Origin: Clarkia xantiana subsp. parviflora
Lineage: Eukaryota; Streptophyta; Magnoliopsida; Myrtales; Onagraceae
Assembly: GCA_036873135.1 (NCBI GenBank)
Contig: JAPTYO010000018.1
Location: 9,415,503 to 9,479,502 of the forward strand
DNA: 64,000 nt
Reading direction: 5' to 3'
Positions 1 through 10,589 of this stretch are shown here, in pieces. How positions within the stretch are numbered: position 1 is the first letter of the stretch; the number at the start of each line of letters is the position of its first letter. Position numbers and translations under genes: made by a program. The notes under the pieces are model-generated. The model searched no databases. It was not told where the DNA came from and worked only from the letters and a program-made list of their open reading frames with translations.

Positions 1-533
1 GCGCTCCCGATGAGATGCCTTTAAGTAGGCCCCGATGACGAATCCCTGAGAATGATTGGCCCTGTCACGATGACGAGGGGCCCCGAGCGGTGACACAATG
101 AGATAACTCTGGAGTCCCCGATATTAGTTGGGACTTGCTATCAGAGGTTGAGGCCGAGATACGCGGAGCGTGGCCGAGATAAGCAAGATCATGGCCTAGA
201 TAGGCGGGATCGTGGCCGAGATACGCGGAGCGTGGCCGAGATAGGCGGGATCGTGGCCGAGATACGCGGAATGTGGGCTAACCGCCCCAGCGGTTCTCCA
301 GGTAACTGTGGTAGCTCTTCGCCTATAAAAGGGCAGCAGTTACCTCAGATCACGTACGTTTTGATATACACTCTTTAAGACTATTGCTTACCAGTTCATA
401 CGAGATACTCATTTAAGCATCGGAGAGGGATTCTGGGTAACCGCCCGGTCTATCCCCTCTTGCAGGATTACGTGGAGCGAAGGAGTTCCGAACGCCGTCA
501 AGACCGTGCCGGAGTTCCAACCGTGATCCAACA
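1..533 (+). repeat. 5' LTR of element A (partial)
   Basis: This matches 10057-10589 over its whole visible length and ends in ATCCAACA directly before the PBS. It contains a TATA box (CTATAAAAGG near 323-332), a GCATCGGAGAGGG motif (418-430) and CCCCTCTTGCAGG (454-466). At 150-275 it carries tandem degenerate units of about 40 bp built on GGCCGAGATACGCGGAGCGT. It is the promoter-bearing repeat that would start the genomic RNA. Confidence 0.93.
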
Positions 534-553
534 TTGGCGCCGTATGTGGGAAA
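534..553 (+). other. Primer binding site of element A
   Basis: TTGGCGCCGTATGTGGGAAA lies immediately 3' of the LTR. It matches the PBS of elements B and E except for A in place of C at the eleventh base. It is complementary to the 3' end of a host tRNA; I do not assign the tRNA species with certainty. Confidence 0.85.
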
Positions 554-570
554 CGTGACGAAAAGCTAGT

Positions 571-2130
571 ATGACTTCTACTCGTTCAATGGCGGCTGGT
601 AAGCAGAGAAGGCAAGGACAATCTGGTGGTTCCCGTCATCCTGCTGGGACGACTCTGAATTCGCCACCGGAGCGTGCTGAGGACCAGAATCTCCCTGCTG
701 AAGTTTCCCGAACAGGGGGGCACAACGAAGTTCCTAAGGATACGGCTAGGCACCAAGAGAATAGAGAAGAGGATGCTCCCGGTGCTCCTCCAAATGCGGA
801 CCTGGCAAAGGCTATGGCAGATGCCATGCCGTTGTTCTTAGAAGCTATGGAGGCTCTCCTAGAGCGAAGGGAGGCGGCCAAGAGACAGGAGGAGGTGCCT
901 CCGCCAAGGGAGGTTCAGAATGTCCAGGAGGCCCAGCCTAGAAACCAGGACAAGGGCAAGGAGCCTGCTCAGTCGGAGCGGTTTGTGATCGATGGCCCAG
1001 GACCGGTGCAGCACAGGACCATTCCCGTTAATGGTCCTATCACCCCTGACCAGGTGGTGAAGATCGTGAACATTTGCATGGGGGACCATAATCCGATGAT
1101 GTCGGAACTGAGGGATTGATCCTCTCATCCCTTTGTTCCCCGACTGATAAACACCCTCGCCCCGCCAGGGCTGGGGATCCCCACGATTAAGGAGTATGAT
1201 GGCGAGGGAGACCCAGTTCGCCACGTCTAGAAGCATCTCATGGCCTGTTTGGGCAGGGCCCCAAATGACGATGTCGTATGTGTGCTGTTCCCAGGAGAGG
1301 GCCCTGACGTGGTTCTTCAGTCTGCCCCCAGGATGCATCTCCAGCTGGGCCGACATGCACGACCGCTTTATTCAGCAGTATCAAGGCCGTCGGCGCCTCT
1401 TGAAGAGCGTGAGGTCCCTCGCCCAGGTGGTGCAGAGGCCCGACGAATCGCTGGCGCATTATTACCAGCGGTACACTGCCAGTGTCGCCGAAATTGATGA
1501 AGAGAAATCGGAGGGAGAGACCATTCGCACCTTCCTTCGGAACCTGACAGCCCCCTATGGTTCCGACCTGATGCACAGCGTGGCTGAGAAGGCTGTGTGG
1601 AATATGGAGGCACTACAGAAGAGGGTGAAGCAGCAAATCGACGTGCAGGAGTCGAAGATAGCTGCCGGAGAGCTTGATCCTCCGAAGTCGGACAAGGGGA
1701 GGCAGTCGCTCAAGCCAGTGGACGACCATAAGCGGAAGGATAAATCCGAGGGTAGTCGGACTTGAGGTCGTTCTGATCGAAGGGAGCACAGGCGTCCCCC
1801 GAGGAAGGATAAGCGGGAGGACTATAGCATCCCCCTGAATAGCTCCATGACGGAGGTGCTAGCGGTCATGGACCGACAGGGTATCTCTAGATACCCCCCG
1901 AAGAAGGAAGGAGAGTATATGGGATCCCGCACTGATCGTTACTGTCGGTTCCACCGCGCCAGCGGTCACGACACTAACCATTGTCGGGAGTTGAAGAAGG
2001 AGATTGAAAAGTTGATCCAGAAGGGGAAGCTTAAGGAGTTTGTGGCTGAAAGGCGGTGTCGTTCCCGCTCTCGATCGCGGTCCCGTTTCGCTCCCGCGAT
2101 CGGTCCCCGAAGAAGAAGAAGTTGGAACCT
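571..2130 (+). pseudogene. gag: gag of element A (broken)
   Basis: This is the capsid/nucleocapsid precursor that packages the retrotransposon RNA. It begins at the ATG at 571, 37 nt after the LTR. The first block runs to a TGA at 1117-1119. A TAG lies near 1228, and a small deletion near 1290 shifts the frame. The capsid region continues at about 1300-1765, ends at a second TGA, and continues as the zinc-knuckle block at 1847-2100. The knuckle (CRFH...GHDTNHC, about 1950-1985) is CX2HX4HX4C. An arginine/serine tract follows, and another frame change near 2090 leads into the pol frame. Comparison with element B, where the same region is one open frame, shows which codons changed. The copy is inactive. 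Confidence 0.88.
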
Positions 2131-5100
2131 GAGTCCTCTGGTGCCCGTAAGGAGAAGCGGGGCACTATCAATGTGATTCACGGAGGATTTGCCGCAGGAG
2201 GTGACACCATAGCTTCTCGGGAGGTCTATGCCTCTAGGATTTCCGCTGCTGTGGTGCTGGGTAAGAGGTCCCGATCCTGGACTGCGAAGGAAGAGATGGT
2301 GATTTCCTTTTCAGCGGAGGACCTGGTAGGTGTGGAGAGTCCGCACGATGATGCTTTGGTCGTGACCCTGGACGTGGATGGGTACGAGATGAAGCGGATA
2401 TTGATCGACGGAGGGAGCTCCTCCGACATTTTTTTTATGGATGCGCTGGAAGCCATGGGGAAAACGAAGAAGGATCTCAAGGAGGTGACCTTCCCGATGG
2501 TTGGGTTCTCTGGCATTACCTCCTATCCACTGGGAATGATCACCTTACCAGTAGAGTTCGGTAGCGGGTGGAAAGCGGAGAGAAGAAATGTGGACTTCGT
2601 GGTGGTTGAGTCCGCGGGTATGTACAACGCGATTATCGGGAGAACCACCATCAACCCCCTGATGGCAGTTGCCTCGACTGTGCACCAGAAGATGAAGTTC
2701 CTGACTGACCACGGAGTCGGGGAGGTCAAGGGCGATCAGGTGTCTTCCAGGAGGTGCTATGTTAATGCCACCCGAAGGAAAAGACGGGAGGCCATGACTA
2801 TCCTCCAGACAGATGCTGATCCCAGAGAGGAATTTGGGCGTCCCGCCCCCATGGAGGATTTGAAGGAGGTCGAGATTGACGGACCTGAGAGGAAGGTGAA
2901 AATCGGGTCCGCCCTGTCTGACGAAAGGGCCCGAGAATTGATTGAGCTTCTGAAGGAGTTCAAGGAGCTGTTTGCCTGGTCCCCGAGTGACATGCCAGGA
3001 ATCAGTCCCGATGTGATCGTGCATGAATTGAAGATTGATCCCGCGATCAAGCCTATCGCGCAGAAAAGGCGTCCGATGGGCGCGGACAAGAGGATCGCGA
3101 TCCAGCAGGAGGTGGGCAGGTTGCTTGATGCTAGATTTATCAAGGAGCTCCGATTCCAGACTTGGGTCGCCAACCCGGTGCTGGTGAAGAAGAGCAATGG
3201 GAAGTGGCGGATGTGTGTTGATTTCCGCGACTTGAATAAGGCTTGCCCGAAGGACTGTTACCCGCTTCCGAGAATCGACCAGTTGGTGGATGCCACGTCG
3301 GGACATGAATTGCTGAGCTTCATGGATGCTTATTCGGGCTATAATCAGATCAAGATGGCTAAGGAGGATGCCCCCCACACTGCCTTTTATGCCGACAGTG
3401 ATATCTATCATTATGATGTCATGCCTTTCGGATTGATCAATGCCGGGGCAACCTACCAGCGGATGGTGAACAATCTGTTCGGGGATATGCTGGGGAAAAC
3501 CATGGAGGCTTACGTGGACGATATGCTGATGAAGTCCCGACAAGCTGAGGATCATGTGCACAACCTAGCCACGGCGTTTGAGCGGATGAGGCTTCATCAG
3601 GTTCGTTTGAACCCGACCAAGTGCGCCTTCGGAGTCCACTCGGGGAAGTTTTTAGGCTTTATGGTAAGCCAGCGAGGAATTGAGGTGAACCCTGAGAAGC
3701 TGAGGGCAATCGAGGAGATGAAGTCTCCGATAAACCATCGGGAGGTGCAAGTGTTGAATGGCCGACTGGCTGCAATGAATCGCTTCCTATCCAAGGCAAG
3801 TGACCGATCCATGCCGTTTTTTGAAGTATTGAGGGCCAACAAGAAGTTTGAGTGGACTGCCAAGTGTGAAGAGGCGTTCCAGGAACTCAAGCAGCACCTT
3901 CGCACCCTCCCGCCATTAGCGAAACCGATCCCAGGCGAGCCGCTCTATCTATATTTGGCTGTTTCTGAATTTTCCATTAGCTCAGTGTTAGTGAAGGTTG
4001 TCGAGGGTAATCAAGTCCCCGTTTATTATGTAAGAAAAGCGTTTGCCAAATCTGAAATGAATTATCCCACCGTTGAGAAGTATCTCTTTGCGTTGATTAT
4101 TACTGCTCGGAAGCTGAGGCCTTACATCCATGCGCATGAGATTACTGTGTTGACGAATCAACCTCTGAAGCATTTTTTGAACCGACCTGATGCGTCGGGG
4201 AGATTAGTGAAATGGGCAGTCGAGCTTAGTGAGTTTCGCATACACTTTGCTCCGAGAACGGCTATTAAGGGCCAGACGTTGGCGGATTTCATAGCAGAGT
4301 CTACAGCCCCCGATCTGGAAGAAGCGGGCCCTGTAGAGGGGGCAACCATGGAGGTCCCGATAGCAGAGCAACCAGAAATGGCAGAGCAATCAGAACAGCC
4401 AAATGAGGGGAATACTTGGGAAATGTACACGGATGGCTCTTCGAGTTCAGACGGATCAGGAGCAGGGTTCGTGTTGATACCACCAGGCGGGGGTGAGTCC
4501 CTTCGATATGCTTTTGCCCTAACGTTTAGAGCCACAAACAACGAAGCTGAGTATGAGGCTCTCATCACAGGCCTCAAAATTGCCAAAGGTACGGGAGTTG
4601 CTCACTTACGGGTGAAATGTGACGCGGGCCTGATCGTGAATCAAGTCCAAGGGCGATATAAGGCGAAGAGCCCGATGATGAAAAAGTACCTTCGCGAGGT
4701 GCAAGTCTTGATGGAGAGCTTCAAAAGTTTCGACATCGAGGCGATCCCGAGGGAGGAAAACGTGGAAGCAGATGCCTTGAGCAAATTCGCCTTGGGGGCA
4801 CCCCTAGAGGAAAATCGGAAGGTGCACTTTCTGGAGAAGGTGATCTTGTCGACCACCGACCCGTCGGAGGTGTGTGCTATTGAAGCAGGATCAGAGGAGG
4901 AACCCACCTGGATGACCCTGATAGTCGCGTATCTGACTACGGGGGCAGTCCCTGATGATGGAGTACTAGCTGACAGGATACGTCGGATCGCGGTTAATTA
5001 CGTGGTGGTGGACAATCAGCTGTACAAAAAGGGGTGGTTCTCGACTCCTTACTTGAAATGTGTGGCAGAGCCCGACACAAATCGGATCCTTAGGGAGGTG

Positions 5101-6144
5101 CTCGAAGGGGTTGCGGCTTGTCATGAAGGGGCCCGATCCATTACGAGGAAAGTGCTAAATTTGGGCTATTATTGACCTACGATGAGCAAGGAGGCAACGG
5201 CGTTGGTCCGACCCTGTGATGCGTGGCAGAGGTACGCCCCGAATATCGTGGCTCCTGCTGCCAATTTGACGTCCATCAAGAGTGCTTGGCCCTTCGCGCA
5301 GTGGGGCATCGACTTGGTGGGACCTCTCCCACAGGCACAAGGTCAGTGTAAATATTTTCTTGTGGCTATCGATTATTTTTCGAAATGGATAGAAGCTAAG
5401 GCATTGGCCAAGACAACGGGGAACCAAATCGTCAAGTTTCTCCAGACCCACATTATATCCAGATATGGGATTCCTAAGGTGGTGATCAGCGATAATGGCC
5501 CACCGTTTAATGGGGCTCAAGTGAAGGAGTATCTGGAGGAGTTGAACATCGAGCATCGGACAGCCTCTGTCCATCATGCTCAGATTAATGGCCAGGTGGA
5601 GTCAGCCAACAAAATCGTGATGGATGGCCTGAAGAAGAGGGTCTATGCCTTGAAGGGTAAATGGATGAACGAGCTGGAAAATGTGCTTTGGGCTGTTAGA
5701 ACGACACCTAAACGATCAACTGGGGAGACTCCGTTTGGCCTCGTTTATGGCACGGAGGCTGTTGCTCCCGTGGAGGTAGCTGTGGCGTCCCATCGGATGA
5801 GATATTATGAGCCTTTGACGAATGATGAAATGAGACGTCTGGATTAGGACTTGCTCGAGGAAAAGAGGCGGGAAGCCGATGAAGTCCAGGCTCGAATGCG
5901 TTTGGCGACGACTAGATATTACAACCGGTGAGTTAAGTCCCGACAATTCTTTGTCGGAGAACTTGTTTGGCGTCGGAATGAGTTTACCCTTTTGGATTGG
6001 ATCAACAAGATGTCACCAAAATGGGAAGGACCTTACAAGGTCGTGGGGATGCCAGCTCCGAATGCATACAAGTTGGTAGACCTCGATGGCAGAGTATTGA
6101 AGCATTCTTTAAGTGGTGAACACTTGAAGAAATGTCATGCTTAA
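2056..6144 (+). pseudogene. pol: pol of element A: protease, RT, two RNase H, integrase (three stops)
   Basis: The open part 2056-5175 (1039 codons) encodes an aspartic protease (LIDGGSSSDI near 2400), an RT with YVDD at 3511-3522, and a gypsy RNase H remnant lacking the usual acidic residues (about 3860-4290). A second RNase H with TDGSS, NNEAEYEAL, CDAGL and EADALS follows (about 4415-4800). The integrase zinc finger is interrupted by TGA at 5173-5175, where relatives have tryptophan. Integrase then continues at 5182-5847 with D, D (SDNGPPF) and E (QVESANK). Its second zinc-finger cysteine pair is CDAW instead of CDAC. Further stops lie at 5845-5847 and about 5929-5931. The C-terminal PKWEGPYK motif leads to the natural end at 6144. 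It cannot give an active polyprotein. Confidence 0.93.
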
Positions 6145-6545
6145 TAAAAGTCGCCTTAAGTGGTGCCCGATGAAAGTCGACTTAAGTGGTGCCCGATGTA
6201 AAATCGCCTTAAGTGGTGTAAGTTATTTATCATTTGATTTGATGTAAACAGATTATGTGCCATCAATAAATAAAGAGGTTGCTTCCGACCAGAATGGTTC
6301 TTAGATTTATTCTAAGTGTTGTAAAGTCGCCTTAAGTGGTGCACGAGATTAAGTCGTCTTAAGTGATGCATGGTTATTGGATTTATTCTAAGTGTTGCAA
6401 AGTCGTCTTAAGTGGTGCGAGCTGTTAAGTCGCCTTAAGTGGTGCACTAGACTAAGTCGCCTTAAGTGGTGCACGGAATTAAATCGTCTTAAGTGATGTG
6501 TGAAAATGTCTTAAGTGTCGAGGTTTCGCCTTAAGTAAGTATAGT
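6145..6545. repeat. Minisatellite between pol and the antisense gene of element A
   Basis: About a dozen degenerate copies of a unit of about 20-26 bp contain GCCTTAAGTGGTGC, with a few interruptions that contain TTATTCTAAGTG. It lies exactly where gag-pol (+) and the aORF (-) converge. The same unit, inverted and greatly expanded, is found in element B at 42390-43745. Confidence 0.85.
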
Positions 6546-6663
6546 TAAGTCGCTTGGAAGAAGTGCAATGGAAAATCAGAGAGATAGTCTGATATTAATG
6601 AGGGCTCAAAGGCCCGAGGATTACAAAATGAGGAAAAATACAAGGACTCTAAAGATAAAGCGT

Positions 6664-9369
6664 TTAGGCTTGGTCCTTGTTGGCGGCATCAGCGGGAGTA
6701 GGGTCCACAAGATCAGTGGCAGAAGGCTCCATAGGTTCAGCTGCTGGAGGGTCGATTATCGGGGCGTCAGCACTTGGAGTCTCCGCGGGAGTGTTCCCCT
6801 CATCACTCTCCTCCGAGAGGGCAAAGTATTTCTTCGCGAAGGGAGCTTCTCGAAGTTAATGGCGTCGCCATACTCCAGATGGAGTTCCTCGACTGCGTTG
6901 AAGAGGGTGTTCTCCGCCTCCGCGCTGCAGAACTTCACTGCATCAGCTTGGAAGTCCTCGGACCCCCGATAATCTTCCCGGCCCTTGGTCTCAGCCGCGA
7001 CCAGCTGCGCAGGAACATCAGCGATTTTCTCCTCTAGAGCCTTCTTCTCAAGGACAAGTTTATCCTCAGCAAATCGCCGCTCCTGCCGCTCCCGCTTCAG
7101 GAGCCCCTCGAAGTCACGAACCTGCTTTTGGAGGTCCCGAGTCTTTCGGTCGAGGATGGCCTGCTCCTTGGCCAGTTTTCCCCGCGAAGACTCGGAGGCC
7201 GCGAGATCCTCCTCAAGCTTGGCTATGACCGCGGGAGCCCCCTTTGCCCGCTCCTGCTCCAGGGCTTCCTCGAAGGCGAAGATGTACCCGAAGCAGCGGT
7301 TGATGTCCGCCATTTCCTGCGAAGGGAAGAAGAGAAGTGTCAGCATATGAACAACCTGCTTTATAGATGAAAAGGAGAAGAATGAGAAGTCTTACCTCAA
7401 TCCGGCGGATAGACATTTCTTGGACATCCCGACGGATGTCCTCCCGATCCAAGAAAATCGGATACCTCAGAATGGGCAGGATTGAGCCTGCTAGCAGATG
7501 GGGAGCCAGCTCTGGGTATGCATCCCCTTGTCGGAGATGGACCCCTTGTAGCGTTTGGATCGGGGTCCAGGGAGCCTCCTTCTGCGCGGGGTCGAAAACC
7601 TTGTAAAAACTCCCGTCGAAGGGGAGAGGAGAAGGACCGACGCGAGTCGTGGAGGGGCGCGCCTCCGACTCGCCCTGAGCCGGAGAGGGAGTGAAGTCGT
7701 GGATGGGCGACGGTTGTCGCTGTTGTGAAGAAGGCGAGGGGGCAGCCCCTTGGAGGTTGGTTTCAGTGGGGACTGCCCCGTCCTCCGACGATGAATCAGG
7801 GAGCAGCCCTCATCAGTCTCCTCGAAGGAGTCCAGGTTCTCTACCCGACGAAATTGATCGCCGGTCGGGGTTGCTCCAGCCTCGAAAGGTGGTGCCCCTG
7901 CTGAAGGGGGCGCCCCTGTTGAAAGTGCTGCCCCCGCTGAAGCTCCAGCACCCGACGGAGCTCCCGAGTGACCTGCACCTAGAGGACGAGAGGCCTCAGA
8001 AATATAGTCAGGAAGGTGATCAGGGTCCTTACACCAAACGACGCGCCGAGAAACAAATTTATTTTTCCCGTGGAAGTTGTAGTAGCCCGCCTTCAGGACG
8101 CGAGGAGTTTCCCCTCGGAGGACACGTTTGACATCTGCGATGCGGGCCTCCATGGTCGAAGGGACCAACTCCTTAGGAACTAGCTTCCTGTACGATTTAA
8201 TAGCTAGGCGGAGCTTTTTACCTTCTTCATCATTCTGGACATCGAAGAGTCTGTCCACTTACACGCGGCTCTGCTTTGTCCTCTCCGCAAAGGGAGATCC
8301 CGACGGAGCAGCAGCTTTCTTGGCCGACTTCCTCTTCCGCGCGGGGCGGACAACGTCGGTCTCCCCCTGCTTAAGGATCAGATTGGTCAGCACGGATACC
8401 TTCTTAGCTGCAAAATAATGGAAACAGAGATTAGAAACGTTACCCAAAGAACCCTATTGGAGGGGCCGTCGAAGAGTTGACCCCCAGAGACTATGTCGAG
8501 GAGTCGGATCCCGGCATTCACCAGGTCCCGCTCCGTCAAAGAATTAGCATCGAGGGGAGTATAGGACTCCCCCCATCGGTAAAGCTGGATAAGGTGAAGG
8601 GTCTGGAAGTCGTCATCAGAGTAGGTGTGGTAAGCGGGAGGAGAGTCCGCTTCCACCTCCCATCGGGGCCACGGGATCGAAGAATTCTGGATGAAGAAGT
8701 AGCTCCTCTTCCACCCGCTGTTATCGGACCCCGTGTCGATCAGGAGTCCCCGACCCTTGACAATCTTCCAGGTGTCATTGGTCCAGCTGCACAACGCGAG
8801 TTGCGTCTTGTTCCACTTGGGCATCCTGGGGTAGAAGGCACAGACCCCCGCCTCATTGCACTTCATCCCGTAGAAGGTTCTGAAGAGCTGGAGGCTGTAG
8901 ACCCACTTCTGTCGGAAGCAGAGAACCTGGAAGGCGTTCCATAGGCGGATGGCATGGGGAGAGAAGGTAGTTGGATGCATCTTGTAATGTTGGCACATCT
9001 CAACTAGGTTGCCACAGAAGGGGAATCGAATCCCCGCCGATATTTGCCCCGTAGAGACAAATACCTCCCCTTTCCGGGGACGGGTAACCTCAAGGTTACT
9101 CGGGAGGCGAGGCCAAGGATACGGGAAGCGAGGCTCCCAGGTAGAAGTGATGCAGCCCTCTCGGAGAGCGGCCTCGTAGGCAGTGCTGGAAATGTCGTTG
9201 GGTGCATAGTCGAAATTGAAGGGCTTTCTCCCCTCGGAACTGGATCCACTGTCTGAAATCAGCCATGGCAAGGAAAGGCACATTGGGTTTTTCGTAAGAT
9301 TGCAAACGAATTAATCGAAGATGAAAAAAGAGATATACAAGCATCAGGGAAGAAATCCTTACCAGACAT
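6664..9369 (-). pseudogene. Antisense additional ORF (aORF) of element A, four exons, with stop
   Basis: It is encoded opposite to gag-pol. Exon 1 is tiny: ATG TCT G at 9369-9363, followed by GTAAGG. Exon 2 starts at 9252 after TTTCAG and restores the frame. It holds a conserved globular domain (about 9252-8450; motifs RFPFCGNL, WVYSLQLFRTFYG, WKRSYFFIQ and SIPWPRW), which I relate to the Pfam family called 'putative gypsy type transposon'. Exon 3 (about 8400-7395) is proline/alanine rich and has a TAA near 8258, where element B has a sense codon, plus a likely frame slip near 7780. A GTAAG...CAG intron follows, and then a coiled-coil exon (about 7320-6664) ending at TAA 6666-6664. The function is unknown; related genes lie at the same place in other Tat elements. 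The exon 2/3 junction is uncertain. Confidence 0.75.
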
Positions 9370-9507
9370 GATGACTTGAACCGAAGGGGATGATCTGAAA
9401 AGTTGCCGGAAAATTGATCGGAGAGCAGAAAGCCTTGAGTTCTCAGAGTTGCAGAGAGCTTTTGAAAATTCGGAAACGGTAAAAAGGAAACAGTGCCCAG
9501 GGTTAGG

Positions 9508-9516
9508 GTTTTATAG
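9508..9516 (-). promoter_or_regulatory. TATA box for the antisense gene of element A
   Basis: The minus strand reads CTATAAAAC here, about 140 bp upstream of the exon 1 ATG at 9369, with only non-coding sequence between. It suggests the aORF is transcribed from its own internal promoter and not from the LTR. In element B the equivalent region is deleted. Confidence 0.5.
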
Positions 9517-9880
9517 GAGAAGAGGACAACTGAAAGGACATCCTGATCTGGGTCGTCGAAGTTGAAACGTTTTAATCTGAACTGTTGAGATGAAACGAAT
9601 GGCAACGAGCGTAATGATGAAACGTCCTGAAAAGCACTTTTTCAGAAAAAGCAGGCGCGAAAAATCAGGCACGGGTGCCAAAGACGTCGCTTCGTCATCT
9701 GCTGCATTTAATGACTGAGGAACCGAGGAGTCTTCTCGGATTTGGTGACTATCCTCGAGGTATCGAGGAAACGTGGATGAGAAGATCCGTATCAAGTGAT
9801 TTTGTCAATGGAAAGGTCCCCGACTCCGATGTTGGGAGGGCGGGAGTTGAAAGACACGACGAACTGAAAGTCCCTCATGT

Positions 9881-9892
9881 CTTGGGGGCAAA
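9881..9892 (+). other. Polypurine tract of element A
   Basis: CTTGGGGGCAAA lies directly before the 3' LTR start TGATGAG. Element B has the same tract in the same position on the minus strand (39442-39453). It is the plus-strand priming site for reverse transcription. Confidence 0.8.
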
Positions 9893-10589
9893 TGATGAGT
9901 TTCGCTATGGCCGTTAAGCCCTTTAACGGTGAGTAAACGGTGAATAGGCCCACTGGGCCCTAAAAGGAGGTTAGGATGACCAAGGCGAAGGGTCCCGACA
10001 GAGGAAGTCCCGACGGTGAAAGGTCCCGACAGAGTCGGTCCCGATAGTCGAGCTGGGCGCTCCCGATGAGATGCCTTTAAGTAGGCCCCGATGACGAATC
10101 CCTGAGAATGATTGGCCCTGTCACGATGACGAGGGGCCCCGAGAGGTGACACAATGAGATAACTCTGGAGTTCCCGATATTAGTCGGGACTTGCTATCAG
10201 AGGTTGAGGCCGAGATACGCGGAGCGTGGCCGAGATAAGCGAGATCATGGCCTAGATAGGCGGGATCGTGGCCGAGATACGCGGAGCGTGGCCGAGATAG
10301 GCGGGATCGTGGTCGATATACGTGGAACGTGGGCTAACCGCCCCAGCGGTTCTCCAGGTAACTGAGATAGCTCTTCGCCTATAAAAGGGCAGCAGTTACC
10401 TCAGATCACGTACGTTTTGATATACACTCTTTAAGACTCTTGCTTACCAGTTCATACGAGATACTCATTTAAGCATCGGAGAGGGATTCTGGGTCACCGC
10501 CCGGTCTATCCCCTCTTGCAGGATTACGTGGAGCGAAGGAGTTCGGATCGCCGTCAAGACCGTGCCGGAGTTCCAACCGTGATCCAACA
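9893..10589 (+). repeat. 3' LTR of element A
   Basis: A 697-bp repeat starts TGATGAG and ends ATCCAACA, and matches the visible 5' LTR at 1-533. It has the same TATA box, GCATCGGAGAGGG and CCCCTCTTGCAGG motifs. Confidence 0.93.

Larger units (their letters stand above)
1..10589 (+). mobile_element. Element A: Tat-type Ty3/gypsy LTR retrotransposon (5' LTR cut by window edge)
   Basis: Two LTR copies flank an interior with PBS, gag, protease, RT, RNase H, integrase, a minisatellite, an antisense spliced gene and a polypurine tract, in that order. The integrase-last domain order defines Ty3/gypsy. The second RNase H and the antisense gene are typical of the Tat lineage. About 164 bp of the 5' LTR lie outside the window. 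The sequence right after the 3' LTR is CATAT (10590-10594), the presumed target duplication, but its partner is not visible. The comparable 533 bp of the two LTRs differ at about 14 positions by eye, so the insertion is moderately young. The copy cannot encode full proteins. Confidence 0.93.

Noticed and set aside
2545..3561. 338-codon minus-strand frame opposite the A protease/RT
   Set aside because: Mirror frame of strongly coding pol; no recognised domain, and the overlap with conserved pol motifs explains it.
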